Below, in pieces: positions 43,250 to 52,004 of a stretch of 64,000 nucleotides of DNA. Position numbers and translations under genes: made by a program. The notes under the pieces are model-generated. The model was given only the letters and a program-made list of their open reading frames with translations, did no database searches and was not told where the DNA came from. The stretch's first letter is position 1, and every line of letters begins with the position of its first letter. Source of the DNA: Aestuariibius violaceus (GTDB lineage: Bacteria > Pseudomonadota > Alphaproteobacteria > Rhodobacterales > Rhodobacteraceae); contig NZ_JBFONT020000006.1 in the NCBI RefSeq assembly GCF_040779325.2, forward strand, positions 98,996-162,995, in the 5' to 3' direction.

Positions 43250-45172
43250 CTACCCCTCACCAGCCTCCCGTCCGATCTGCTTGAGCAGCGCGTCGAACGC
43301 CGACCGCTCGTCTTTCTTCATCCGCGCCCCGTTTGGCCCGATCTCGTATTCCGTGCGGTCCTCGTCATCGCCGCTGCCCGCCTTCTCAAGATCGCGGTTC
43401 GACCGGACAATCCGCCATGTCAGCACATCGTCGCCGTCATCCGCGGCGCTGATATCCGCCTCGGCCTCCTCGATCTCGCGCTTGTGCCCGCGCCGCGCCT
43501 CGAGCTTGGCGAACTCCTCGGCCAGACAAGCTTCCGCAGCCTCCGCCCGCACGGGTGCGACGGCCCACGGCATCACGCGCAGATGGCCCTGCGACAGCAG
43601 CCGTTCAAGGGGCTCGCCGATGTCTTTCGCCACGGCATCCCGCAACGTTCCGTCCTCTCCAACCTCCGCCCGCAGGATCGCGTCGCGCAGCGCCCCGTGA
43701 TCCGGCCGGCTGCACTCCATCCGCTCCACCGCGTCCTCAAAGCTATCCCGCAAATCTGGATGCATGGTTAACGTCGCCAGGATCACCGCTTCCCGCAGCG
43801 CCTCCTCCGCATCCGCCGCCACAAGCGCCGAGGCCTTCGTCGCCTGCCGCGCCGTCTCCTCCGTCTTCGCCTTCCAGCCACCGGATCGCGGCTTGCGGAA
43901 AAACTGCCACGTCCTGTCCCGGATCTCCGCCTCATAGAACCGCCGGACCGAGGCATCCCTGATCGTCCCGACCCGCTCTTTCAACGCCTGGTCCAGCGCC
44001 GCCTTCCGCTCCGGGCTGTCGAAACTCCGCCCCTCCGTCTCGCGCCGCCACAGCAGATCCAAGAGCGGCACCGCCCCGTCGAGCAGCCGCCGCACCTCCC
44101 CCGCCTGCCCCGCACGGATCAGGTCATCCGGATCCTGCCCTTCTGGCATCAGCGCGAACCGCAGCGACCGCCCGGCCTCCAGCATCGGCAGCGCCACATC
44201 GACAAGCCGCATCGCCGCCCGCAGCCCCGCCATATCCCCGTCCAAGGCGATGATCGGCTCCGGAGCGATCCGCCAGAGCAACTGCAGCTGATCCTCGGTG
44301 ATCGCCGTTCCCAGCGGCGCCACGGCCCCGTTGAACCCGGCCTCCGACAGCGCGATCACGTCCATATACCCTTCGGCCACGACCAAAGGCTGGCCCTTCC
44401 CCGCCGCCTCCCGCGCCCGCTGCTGGTTATAAAGCTGCCGCCCCTTGTCGAAGAGCAGCGTCTCGGGCGAGTTCAGATACTTCGCCCGTGCATCCGCCGC
44501 CATCGCGCGGCCCCCGAACGCAATCGCCCGCCCGCGCGCGTCCCGGATCGGAAAGATGATCCGGTCCCGGAACCGGTCATAGGGATCGCCGCCCCGGTCA
44601 CTCTCCGCCGCGATCCCGGCATCGATCACGTCCCGCGCCGCAACTCCCTTACCGGTCAGCGCCGCAAAGGCCCCGCCCCGCTCGGGCGCGAACCCGATCT
44701 CCCACCGCTCCAGACGGCCTTCATCGAAGCCCCGCCCCTCCAGATACCGCCGCGCCTCCTCCGCCGCGCCAGTCTTGAGCTGCAGGCGGAACCACTTCAC
44801 GGCCTCCTCCATGACAGAGGTCAGCTCCGTCCGCCGATCCGCCTTGGCCTGCGCCTCGGGCGAGGCCTGCGGCACCTCCATCCCCGCTTCCCCCGCAAGG
44901 ATCTTTACCGCCTCCATGAAGCCGACATTCTCGGTCTCTCTCACGAACGAGAACACGTCCCCCTTCGCGTGACATCCGAAGCAATAATAATAGCCGTCCC
45001 GATCCAGCACGTGAAACGAAGCGGTCTTCTCCTGATGGAACGGACACGGTGCCCAATAGTCGCCCTTCCCCTGGTTCGACTTCCGCTGATCCCAGGCCAC
45101 CTTGCGCCCCACGACCTGAGCCAGGCTCAGCCGGTTGCGCAATTCATCCAGAAATCCGGGGGGCAGACTCAT
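43250..45172 (-). CDS. dnaG: DNA primase
   Basis: Makes RNA primers at the replication fork. The 640-residue protein has the N-terminal CHC2-type zinc finger (CPFHQEKTASFHV then YYCFGCHAKGD), the Toprim catalytic core with its acidic residues (VVAEGYMDVIAL near 265 and IIALDGDMAGLRAA near 315) and a divergent C-terminal helicase-binding domain. The start at 45172 gives the standard MSLPPGFLDELR opening. Upstream of rpoD on the same strand, a remnant of the classic macromolecular-synthesis order, here without rpsU. Confidence 0.96.
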   Translation of the reverse strand: MSLPPGFLDELRNRLSLAQVVGRKVAWDQRKSNQGKGDYWAPCPFHQEKTASFHVLDRDGYYYCFGCHAKGDVFSFVRETENVGFMEAVKILAGEAGMEVPQASPEAQAKADRRTELTSVMEEAVKWFRLQLKTGAAEEARRYLEGRGFDEGRLERWEIGFAPERGGAFAALTGKGVAARDVIDAGIAAESDRGGDPYDRFRDRIIFPIRDARGRAIAFGGRAMAADARAKYLNSPETLLFDKGRQLYNQQRAREAAGKGQPLVVAEGYMDVIALSEAGFNGAVAPLGTAITEDQLQLLWRIAPEPIIALDGDMAGLRAAMRLVDVALPMLEAGRSLRFALMPEGQDPDDLIRAGQAGEVRRLLDGAVPLLDLLWRRETEGRSFDSPERKAALDQALKERVGTIRDASVRRFYEAEIRDRTWQFFRKPRSGGWKAKTEETARQATKASALVAADAEEALREAVILATLTMHPDLRDSFEDAVERMECSRPDHGALRDAILRAEVGEDGTLRDAVAKDIGEPLERLLSQGHLRVMPWAVAPVRAEAAEACLAEEFAKLEARRGHKREIEEAEADISAADDGDDVLTWRIVRSNRDLEKAGSGDDEDRTEYEIGPNGARMKKDERSAFDALLKQIGREAGEG

Positions 45173-45283
45173 GCCTGTCTTTATCAGCCCACGTCTTCCG
45201 TGAGTCGAGGTCATATCAAATGCGATGAGGGCAGCGCCCGGCATTACCGCCGGGCGGGACATCTCTTCAAAGCGAGGCCAGAT

Positions 45284-45820
45284 CTACCCCCGTCGCAGGC
45301 TCAACCCGTCCGCCGCCTCCCGCAGATCCCCGGCCAAGGTGCGCGCGAACGACCGCATTACCCAGACCTCGACCGCGTCCTCGGCGACCCGCGCAATCAG
45401 ACCGCTCGTATGCTTCACAATCGTCCGGGCCACGGCCCCCACCGGAAACGCGCTCACCCGCAGGTCCACCGGCACCAGCCGCGCCAACAACTCCACATGG
45501 CTCGCCCCGCCAACCCGGCAGGCCACCCACCCGTCCGACTGATCGGCCACCGCCGCCAAGCCCTCTAGATCCACCTCAAGCGGCGCTCCGATCACCAGCC
45601 ACTGTCCGCGCCCGAACCACAGGATCCGCCCGTCCGCCACCGCAACGGCGCGCCCCGCCTCCGGCAATTGCGCCCCCAACGCCGTCCCGACCGCGGCCTC
45701 CTGCCCGTCGAACGGCGCAATCCACGTTACCGGCCCGGGCGCCACCGCTTCGGCCGACACCCCGGCCTCCCGCCACGGCAAGGCACCTCCGAACGGATCT
45801 GACGCGACCAGGCTAACCAC
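45284..45820 (-). CDS. soxG: Sarcosine oxidase gamma subunit
   Basis: Structural subunit of heterotetrameric sarcosine oxidase, which demethylates sarcosine to glycine. The 178-residue protein has the small-subunit pattern LWFGRGQWLVIG, QSDGWVACRVGG and SHVELLARLVPVDL. The GTG start at 45820 lies inside the last codons of soxA. Last gene of the sox operon; the start of dnaG follows 111 bases later. Confidence 0.9.
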   Translation of the reverse strand: MVSLVASDPFGGALPWREAGVSAEAVAPGPVTWIAPFDGQEAAVGTALGAQLPEAGRAVAVADGRILWFGRGQWLVIGAPLEVDLEGLAAVADQSDGWVACRVGGASHVELLARLVPVDLRVSAFPVGAVARTIVKHTSGLIARVAEDAVEVWVMRSFARTLAGDLREAADGLSLRRG

Positions 45821-48716
45821 GCATCCGCCCTCCCTCGGGATCGTAAAACACCGGCCCCGTCACTTCGCAGAGCGTCCGCTCGTCCCGCAGATGATCGACC
45901 ATCTCCACCAACTCGCCGTGCCGCGCCCGCCCGTTTTGCAGGAACCCCAACGCCAGATCATGACCGAAGGTCGGTGAATATCCCGCGCTCGTCAGATAGC
46001 CCTGCGAATTCTTCCGCACCGCCTCCGCCCGCTCGGCGAACAGATGCGACCCGGCCAAAAGCCGCCCGTCCTGCGCCATCGGCCGCAAACCCACGAGCTG
46101 CTCCCGCTCCGGCCCGCTCAGCCCCGGCCGAGCGGCCATTGTCTTCCCGATGCAATCCTTCTTGTCCGACACCATCCGCCCGAGCCCCAGATCGAAGGCC
46201 GTCGTCCGCCCGTGCAACTCCGCATGGGTCAGAAACCCCTTCTCGATCCGCAGGACGTTCAACGCCTCCATCCCGTAGGCCCCGCCGCCCAGCGTCTCGG
46301 CCTGTGCCACCAGCAGACGGAACAGCGACTCCCCGTACCGCGCCGGAACCGCGATCTCGTATCCCAACTCGCCCGAGAACGAGATCCGGAAGAGCCGACC
46401 GCCCACGCCCTCAACCGGCGCCCAGCCCATGAACGGCAGATCGACCTCTCCGATCAGGCTTTCCAGCACCTCCCGCGCCCGTGGCCCGGCCACGGCAAAC
46501 TGCGCCCACTGATCGGTGACCGAGGCGATCCGCACGTTCCAGCCGGGCCGCAGCACCTGCCGGACGAAGTCCAGATGCCGCATCACCTGCCCCGCCGCGG
46601 CGGTGGTGGTCGTCATCAGATAGTGGCCCTCGCCCAGACAAGCACAGGTGCCGTCATCCATGACGTGCCCATCCTCGCGCAGCATGATGCCATAGCGAAC
46701 CTTGCCCGGTTTCAGGGTGGACATCACATTGCCATAGACGAAGTCGAGGAACGCCCCCGCATCCGGCCCCTGAATATCGATCTTGCCCAGGGTCGTGACA
46801 TCGCAGACGCCCACCGCCTCGCGCACCATCCGCACCTCGCGGTCGCAGCTTTGCTGCCAGATTTCCTCTCCGGGCGCCGGGAAGTAGGAGGGCCGGAACC
46901 ACAGCCCCGCCTCGATCATCGGCGCACCGCGCGCGACGCTCGCCTGATGCGAGGTCGTAAACCGCTCCGGCGCGAAGCCATGGCCGCGCCCGCCCGCCCC
47001 CAGCGCCGCGATCGGCACGGGGACATAAGGCGGGCGGAACGTCGTCGTCCCCGTCTCGGCGATCCCGCGCCCTGTCGCATCCGCCAGCACGGCAAGGGCC
47101 GTCACGTTCGACCCCTTGCCCTGATCCGGCGCCATGCCCTGCGTTGTGTACCGCTTCATATGCTCGACCGACCGGAAGTTCTCCCGCGCCGCCAGCCGCA
47201 CATCCTTGACCGTCACATCGTTCTGCAGGTCGAGCCAGGCGCGCCCCTTCCCCTCGACCACCCAGAGCGGCGCGATCTCATAAGCCCCGTCACCCGCCTT
47301 CGGCAAAGCGACGGACGGCGCGCTCACCCCCAGATCCTCCAGAGCCCCTCGCGCCGCCTCCGCCCCTCCCGACAGACAGCCCGCGGTCGAGAACTCCCCC
47401 GCCGCTGCGCCCGCGACCCGCATCCCGGGCACCGCGCCTTCCTTCGGCACGAACGCCGCGATCCCCTCGTCCCAGACCGGCCGCGCGCCCAGATGGCAGG
47501 TCAGATGAACCGACGGGTTCCACCCGCCCGAGACGGCAAGGCAATCGCCCCGCACCTCCCGCACACCCGATGGCGTCTCGACCATCACCTGTTCGATCCC
47601 GCGCCGCCCCTTGGTCCCGCAGACCCGCGCCCCGTAATAGACCGGCACGTCCCAGCTTTCCGAGCCACCGTCCCGCGCGTCGATCACCGCGGCCACCCGA
47701 ACGCCCGCCTCCATCAGGTCCGCCGCCGTCCGGTGCCCGCTGTCGTTGTTGGTAAAGACGGCGACCCGCTGCCCCGGCGCCACGCCCCAGCGGTTCACGT
47801 AAGCCCGGACCGCCGCCGCGCTCATCACCCCGGGCCGGTCATTCCCCGGAAACGCGATCTGCCGCTCCAGCGCGCCCGCACACAGCACCGCCCGCTTCGC
47901 CGCGATCCGCCAGAAGCAATCCTTCAGCCCGCGCGCCCGGTGCCGTCCGACCCGCTCCAAAGCGCCGTAGGTCCCCTGATCGTAGGCCCCGGTCACGGTC
48001 GTGCGCGCCATCAGCCGCACATTCTCCATCCCCGACAGCCGCGCGACCATTTCGGCCGCCCAAACCGCCCCCGGCTTGCCGTCCACCTCTTCCGTCTCGG
48101 CCAGTAAGCGCCCACCGAACAGGCTGTCCTCATCGGCGAGGATCACGTCCGCCCCGCCCTCGGCCGCCACCAAGGCCGCCATCAGCCCCGCCGGCCCGCC
48201 GCCGATCACCAGAAGATCGCAGAACGCAAACGCCGTCTCCGACCGGTCCGGATCCGCCTCGCCCGACAGCGCGCCCAGCCCCGCCGCCCGCCGGATCGCC
48301 GGCTCGTAGAGCCTTTCCCAAAAGGCCCGCGGCCACATGAACGTCTTGTAATAGAACCCCGCCGCCAGCATCGGAGCCACCGCGTCGTTCACGCTCATCA
48401 TATCCCAGCGCAACGACGGCCAGGCATTCTGGGCCGACACCTCCAGCCCGTTGAACACCTCCTGCACCGTCGCCCGTACATTCGGCTCCCGCGCAGCACC
48501 GCGGCCTACGCTCACCAGAGCATTCGGCTCCTCCGACCCCGCGCCATAGATCCCCCGTGGCCGGTGATACTTGAACGACCGCCCGACCAGCCGCACCCCG
48601 CTCGCGAGCAGCGCCGAGGCCACCGTATCCCCCTGAAACGCCGCAATCTCCCGCCCGTCAAAGCGGAACTTCAAAGGCAAGCTCCGATCGATCAGCCCCC
48701 GCCCGTCGAGCCTCAT
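45813..48716 (-). CDS. soxA: Sarcosine oxidase alpha subunit
   Basis: Large subunit, 967 residues, of the four-subunit enzyme that oxidises sarcosine and passes the one-carbon unit to tetrahydrofolate. The N-terminal Fer2_4-like domain (LKFRFDGREIAAFQGDTVAS) has no iron-sulfur cysteines, as usual. The NAD-binding Rossmann domain has LLVIGGGPAGLMAA near 172-185 and the C-terminal half is a GcvT-like folate-binding domain (FRISFSGELGYEIAVPA). The ATG at 48716 overlaps the soxD stop (ATGA). Confidence 0.96.
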   Translation of the reverse strand: MRLDGRGLIDRSLPLKFRFDGREIAAFQGDTVASALLASGVRLVGRSFKYHRPRGIYGAGSEEPNALVSVGRGAAREPNVRATVQEVFNGLEVSAQNAWPSLRWDMMSVNDAVAPMLAAGFYYKTFMWPRAFWERLYEPAIRRAAGLGALSGEADPDRSETAFAFCDLLVIGGGPAGLMAALVAAEGGADVILADEDSLFGGRLLAETEEVDGKPGAVWAAEMVARLSGMENVRLMARTTVTGAYDQGTYGALERVGRHRARGLKDCFWRIAAKRAVLCAGALERQIAFPGNDRPGVMSAAAVRAYVNRWGVAPGQRVAVFTNNDSGHRTAADLMEAGVRVAAVIDARDGGSESWDVPVYYGARVCGTKGRRGIEQVMVETPSGVREVRGDCLAVSGGWNPSVHLTCHLGARPVWDEGIAAFVPKEGAVPGMRVAGAAAGEFSTAGCLSGGAEAARGALEDLGVSAPSVALPKAGDGAYEIAPLWVVEGKGRAWLDLQNDVTVKDVRLAARENFRSVEHMKRYTTQGMAPDQGKGSNVTALAVLADATGRGIAETGTTTFRPPYVPVPIAALGAGGRGHGFAPERFTTSHQASVARGAPMIEAGLWFRPSYFPAPGEEIWQQSCDREVRMVREAVGVCDVTTLGKIDIQGPDAGAFLDFVYGNVMSTLKPGKVRYGIMLREDGHVMDDGTCACLGEGHYLMTTTTAAAGQVMRHLDFVRQVLRPGWNVRIASVTDQWAQFAVAGPRAREVLESLIGEVDLPFMGWAPVEGVGGRLFRISFSGELGYEIAVPARYGESLFRLLVAQAETLGGGAYGMEALNVLRIEKGFLTHAELHGRTTAFDLGLGRMVSDKKDCIGKTMAARPGLSGPEREQLVGLRPMAQDGRLLAGSHLFAERAEAVRKNSQGYLTSAGYSPTFGHDLALGFLQNGRARHGELVEMVDHLRDERTLCEVTGPVFYDPEGGRMRG

Positions 48717-48955
48717 CCCGCCAGCTCCACGCCAGTGATCTCGTGGGAGACCGTATCCCGCTCCACGACCAGCCACGCCCCGCAACCCGCCTCGTGATAC
48801 CAAAGGTCCCGCACCCGCCCCGCCGGGTTCTCCCGCAGATGCACATAAGCCTCCCACGCCGCCGGATCGTCCCCCTCCGGGCGCTCCAAAGCCATGCCTT
48901 CGTAATAGAACTCGCGTCGGTCACGCTCACCGCAAAGGGGGCAGGTCAACCTCAT
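48713..48955 (-). CDS. soxD: Sarcosine oxidase delta subunit
   Basis: Zinc-binding small subunit of 80 residues. The CPLCGERDRREF motif at 5-16 supplies two of the zinc cysteines; the rest is REFYYEGMALERPEGDDPAA and DLWYHEAGCGAWLVVERD, which is the family pattern with the further ligands His and Cys. It normally follows soxB directly; here three unrelated genes lie between, the last overlapping soxD by 4 bases. Confidence 0.94.
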   Translation of the reverse strand: MRLTCPLCGERDRREFYYEGMALERPEGDDPAAWEAYVHLRENPAGRVRDLWYHEAGCGAWLVVERDTVSHEITGVELAG

Positions 48956-49653
48956 CTTCTAAGATCCTCGCACGCGTTATCGTCGAGGGGAGGGAGCATA
49001 TAGGTTGTCGTTTCGCTTACCCCGCTCATCGCGGCACGAATAACCCCGCATCCAAATGGCTCGATGCCCAGATCCTGCGATGGTTTGATCTCAAGCCTCA
49101 GTCTCATATCGGGATAAAAGATTTCGTAGATCACGTTGCGAGATCTTGCAAAGGCTTCAAGCTCAAAGCCATCGCACTGGACAATGCAAGGCATCTCCGC
49201 CTCTGGGCGCCTGCAAAGCATCTCGGCGGAGTAGCGTCTCGCCTGTCCCTCATCCGAGAATGCCCTTCCGGGTTCATAGAGCTCAAAAGTTAGACGAAGG
49301 GGAATCTCGTAGAAGCTGCCTCCTGGGAGCAACTCGCCATATGCAGCCCGAACTTCACCCGGTAACGGAGCAAAGCCTAAATCAAGTGATGACGGATCGA
49401 GCTCATTTAGAAATCGGTGTGTTTGGTCGAATCGTGCGGTCTCCCCAAATTGCGATGTGAAGACACCGCTAAGTGGGCCGTTATAATCTGTCGCGAACAT
49501 CACATCGATGCTTGGGTTAGCAGGAACCTCAGTTTCATCAGCCAAGAGATCTTCTCCATAGCAGCCTTCGCTGAAGAGAAAATCCACTTCGGAAACTGCG
49601 GGCCTACTAAGAACGGCAAATGCGAGCGCACTAATGCAAATTATGCTGCGCAC
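48952..49653 (-). CDS. Secreted protein X2, inserted in the sox operon
   Basis: A 233-residue protein with a signal peptide (MRSIICISALAFAVLSRPAV). The mature domain is a distant paralogue of X1 (49747-50253). Both have an early GCY, then LRLTF/LRLTL, MPCIVQCDG/MCIVDCDGG and a later GCG, with cysteines conserved in position. Function unknown, no family recognised. The GTG at 49653 is chosen: AGGAGG six bases before it is supplied by a leftover soxB 3' end. The base composition is visibly lower in GC than soxA and soxB, suggesting acquisition. The stop overlaps the soxD start. Confidence 0.68.
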   Translation of the reverse strand: MRSIICISALAFAVLSRPAVSEVDFLFSEGCYGEDLLADETEVPANPSIDVMFATDYNGPLSGVFTSQFGETARFDQTHRFLNELDPSSLDLGFAPLPGEVRAAYGELLPGGSFYEIPLRLTFELYEPGRAFSDEGQARRYSAEMLCRRPEAEMPCIVQCDGFELEAFARSRNVIYEIFYPDMRLRLEIKPSQDLGIEPFGCGVIRAAMSGVSETTTYMLPPLDDNACEDLRR

Positions 49654-49717
49654 CTGTCCCCTCCTCATCCATAAGCCCCACGCCATCCCGGAACCGGTCC
49701 AACCGTCGGCGCGCCGC
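49631..49717 (-). pseudogene. Duplicated soxB 3' end (29 codons including stop)
   Basis: Read in frame it encodes a tail ending RDGVGLMDEEGTGAQHNLH and stop, the same residues as the true soxB end at 50662-50748. Nine codons differ only at synonymous positions and two change the residue (Arg for Tyr, Pro for Val), so the copy was under selection as soxB until recently. No start or upstream soxB sequence exists here. It overlaps the first 23 bases of the X2 gene. Confidence 0.85.
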
Positions 49718-49746
49718 CGGTGACAGCCCTGTTCTGCCCGACTCGC

Positions 49747-50253
49747 TCAGCGTTCATCATGCTTGAACCCCTCGCAGGCCTCATTCTCGGCGCGATAGAG
49801 GCGATAGACCACCGGATCGCCGATCTCTTCGGCAAGGTTGGAATATCCGCCGCAACCCTCGATCTCCCCGACCGTCAAATGGTTGGTCAGAATATCCAGA
49901 AGACCATCTTCCTGCCGAAGGATCCGAAAGGTGCCGCCATCGCAATCCACGATGCACATCGTCGACCCCTGATGATCTTTGCAGTAAAGCGACTGCGACA
50001 GGACCTGACCGCCGAGCTCTTCGTCCGCGGCGTGACCTTGGTTGGCAAAAACCGCTTCGATATCGGCGCCCGCCGCATCTGGGTTCTCTTCGAAAAGTGT
50101 CAGCCGCAACCGCATCGCGGCCACCACCTGATCCGGGTTCTCTGCCAGATGCCGCTCGCCATAGATCCGGGCATAGCACCCTGCCTCAGGCATCGCGCCC
50201 ACCGCCCCGGACCAGAGGGCTGCCATCATGCCGATGGCCAGGCGCATCCTCAT
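49747..50253 (-). CDS. Secreted protein X1, inserted in the sox operon
   Basis: A 168-residue protein with signal peptide MRMRLAIGMMAALWSGAVGA and a mature domain related to X2, with EAGCYARIYG, AAMRLRLTLFEE, MCIVDCDGGTF and IEGCGGYSN. Six cysteines at matching places suggest conserved disulfides. The ATG at 50253 overlaps the stop of the lipoprotein gene upstream (ATGA), so the two inserted genes are translationally coupled. Function unknown. Confidence 0.72.
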   Translation of the reverse strand: MRMRLAIGMMAALWSGAVGAMPEAGCYARIYGERHLAENPDQVVAAMRLRLTLFEENPDAAGADIEAVFANQGHAADEELGGQVLSQSLYCKDHQGSTMCIVDCDGGTFRILRQEDGLLDILTNHLTVGEIEGCGGYSNLAEEIGDPVVYRLYRAENEACEGFKHDER

Positions 50254-50684
50254 CGCCCGCACGAATTCATGACGAAGTCGTTCAGCACGGCGCGGTCATT
50301 GCCCACGATCCGCACCCGCATCAGCGCTCCGTAATCGAAGAAAAGCTGCGTATCCGGATCCTCGCAGAACCCTTCGGCGAAGGCCCGCTGCGCCTCGCTC
50401 GCGATGTTGCTGCGCAGCCCCGCCCCCATCGACCCGACAGCGAGGTCGAGGCCCAGTTCCATCGCCAGCGTGTTCTGCTGCGCCGTCACGGCATTCAGCG
50501 TCAGACCATCGGCGATCTCCGTGCCGACCTCCGGGCGCATCTCTTCTGCCGCCATGGTGGCCAGGAATATCCCTTGTTCCTGCGATCCCACGACCGCCGG
50601 CTGCGGCTCGCAGGCCGCAAGGCCGAGGGCCAGCGCGGCCCCCGCAATGACTTTCGATCCGCTAATGCAAGTTATGTTGGGCAC
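50250..50684 (-). CDS. Predicted lipoprotein Y, directly after soxB
   Basis: A 144-residue protein with lipoprotein signal (SKVIAGAALALGLAAC, Cys near residue 25). The mature part is helical and acidic (MRPEVGTEIADGLTLNAVTA, LDLAVGSMGAGLRSNIASEA), ending with VMNSCGR. Not related to X1 or X2 by inspection. The GTG at 50684 is chosen because the last codons of soxB provide AGGAGG six bases upstream; its coding sequence overlaps soxB by 23 bases. Function unknown. Confidence 0.68.
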   Translation of the reverse strand: MPNITCISGSKVIAGAALALGLAACEPQPAVVGSQEQGIFLATMAAEEMRPEVGTEIADGLTLNAVTAQQNTLAMELGLDLAVGSMGAGLRSNIASEAQRAFAEGFCEDPDTQLFFDYGALMRVRIVGNDRAVLNDFVMNSCGR

Positions 50685-51915
50685 CTGTCCCCTCCTCATC
50701 CATCAGCCCCACACCATCCCGAAATCTGTCCAGCCGGTAGCGCGCGGCGACCGGATGCGGCGCGCCCTTGGCCATCAGATGGGCGAACACGTTCCCCGAC
50801 CCCGGCACCGCCTTGAAGCCGCCATAGCACCAGCCGCAATTCAGAAAGAGCCCGTCGATCCCCGTCCGATCGATGATCGGCGAGCCGTCGGGCGTCATGT
50901 CCATGATCCCGCCCCACGACCGCAGTACCCGCGCCTTGCCGATCATCGGCATCAGCGTCATCCCGGCCTCCATCACATGCTCGACCATCGGCAGGTTTCC
51001 CCGGGCCGCATAACTCGCGTAGAAATCCAGATCGCCGCCGAAGACGAGGCCGCCCTTGTCCGACTGGCTGATATAGAAATGCCCCATCCCGAAGCTGACC
51101 ACATGGTCGATGACGGGCTTCAGCCCCTCGGTCACGAAGGCCTGCAGGACGTGGCTCTCGATCGGCAGCCGCATCCCCGCCATCGCCGCGACCTGGGACG
51201 ACCGGCCCGCCACCACGATCCCGACCTTGCCCGCGCCGATCCGGCCACGCGTCGTCTCGACCCCCGTGACGCGCCCGTCCTTAACCTCGATCCCCGTCAC
51301 CTCGCAGTTCTGGATCAGATCGACGCCCAGCGCATCCGCCCCCCGCGCATAGCCCCAGGCCACCGCGTCGTGCCGCGCCGTGCCGCCGCGCGGATGGTAG
51401 AGCCCGCCATAGATCGGGAACCGCCCCTGATCGAAATCGAGATAGGGCAGCTTCTCCCGCACCCCCTCCCGGTCCAAGAGGATCGCATCGTCCCCCTGAT
51501 TGATCATCGCATTGCCGCGCCGGGCAAAGGCATCCCGCTGCCCGTCCGAATGGAACAGGTTGATCAGCCCCCGCTGCGAATGCATCACGTTGTAGTTCAG
51601 CTCGCCCTCGAGCCCCTCCCACAGCTTCAGCGAATGGGAATAGAACTCGGAATTGCCGGGCAGAAAGTAATTCGCCCGCACGATCGTGGTGTTCCGGCCG
51701 ACATTCCCGCCGCCGAGATAGCCCTTCTCCAGCACAGCGACGTTCCGAATGCCGTGTTCGCGCGCGAGGTAGTAAGCGGTGGCCAACCCGTGCCCGCCGC
51801 CACCGATGATAACGACCTCATACCCGCCCTTCGGCTCCGGATCGCGCCAGACGGGCTGCCACCCGCGCTGCCCGCGCAAGCCTTCCGTGAATACCCGCCA
51901 ACCCGAATAGCGCAT
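50662..51915 (-). CDS. soxB: Sarcosine oxidase beta subunit
   Basis: Catalytic flavoprotein subunit, 417 residues. FAD-binding VVIIGGGGHGLATAYYLARE lies at ~31-50; the covalent FMN-attachment and active-site segment of the family is expected in GGTARHDAVAWGYARGAD. GGAGGG precedes the ATG at 51915. First sox gene; its final codons double as ribosome binding site and start for the inserted lipoprotein gene. The sox order here is B, then Y, X1, X2, then D, A, G. Confidence 0.95.
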   Translation of the reverse strand: MRYSGWRVFTEGLRGQRGWQPVWRDPEPKGGYEVVIIGGGGHGLATAYYLAREHGIRNVAVLEKGYLGGGNVGRNTTIVRANYFLPGNSEFYSHSLKLWEGLEGELNYNVMHSQRGLINLFHSDGQRDAFARRGNAMINQGDDAILLDREGVREKLPYLDFDQGRFPIYGGLYHPRGGTARHDAVAWGYARGADALGVDLIQNCEVTGIEVKDGRVTGVETTRGRIGAGKVGIVVAGRSSQVAAMAGMRLPIESHVLQAFVTEGLKPVIDHVVSFGMGHFYISQSDKGGLVFGGDLDFYASYAARGNLPMVEHVMEAGMTLMPMIGKARVLRSWGGIMDMTPDGSPIIDRTGIDGLFLNCGWCYGGFKAVPGSGNVFAHLMAKGAPHPVAARYRLDRFRDGVGLMDEEGTGAQHNLH

Positions 51916-52004
51916 CAGGGCCCTCCGTTCGCGCCGACCCTAACCACGGGGTCTTGGCAGAGACAATCGCCCCGCGACATCGCCCGGTCGCTTTGCGCCA
52001 ACCC

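Noticed and set aside
46044..48107. 687-codon + strand frame opposite soxA
   Set aside because: Shadow of soxA; no motif and implausible composition.
49631..49717. Remnant interpreted as a whole pseudogene of a second soxB
   Set aside because: Only 29 codons are present and nothing of soxB lies further upstream at this site; it is an end-duplication, not a decayed full gene.
50662..50699. ATG (peptide MRRGQV) as start for gene Y, and the matching ATG for X2
   Set aside because: AGGAGG lies inside those first codons; the downstream GTG is correctly spaced from it, so the GTG is preferred.
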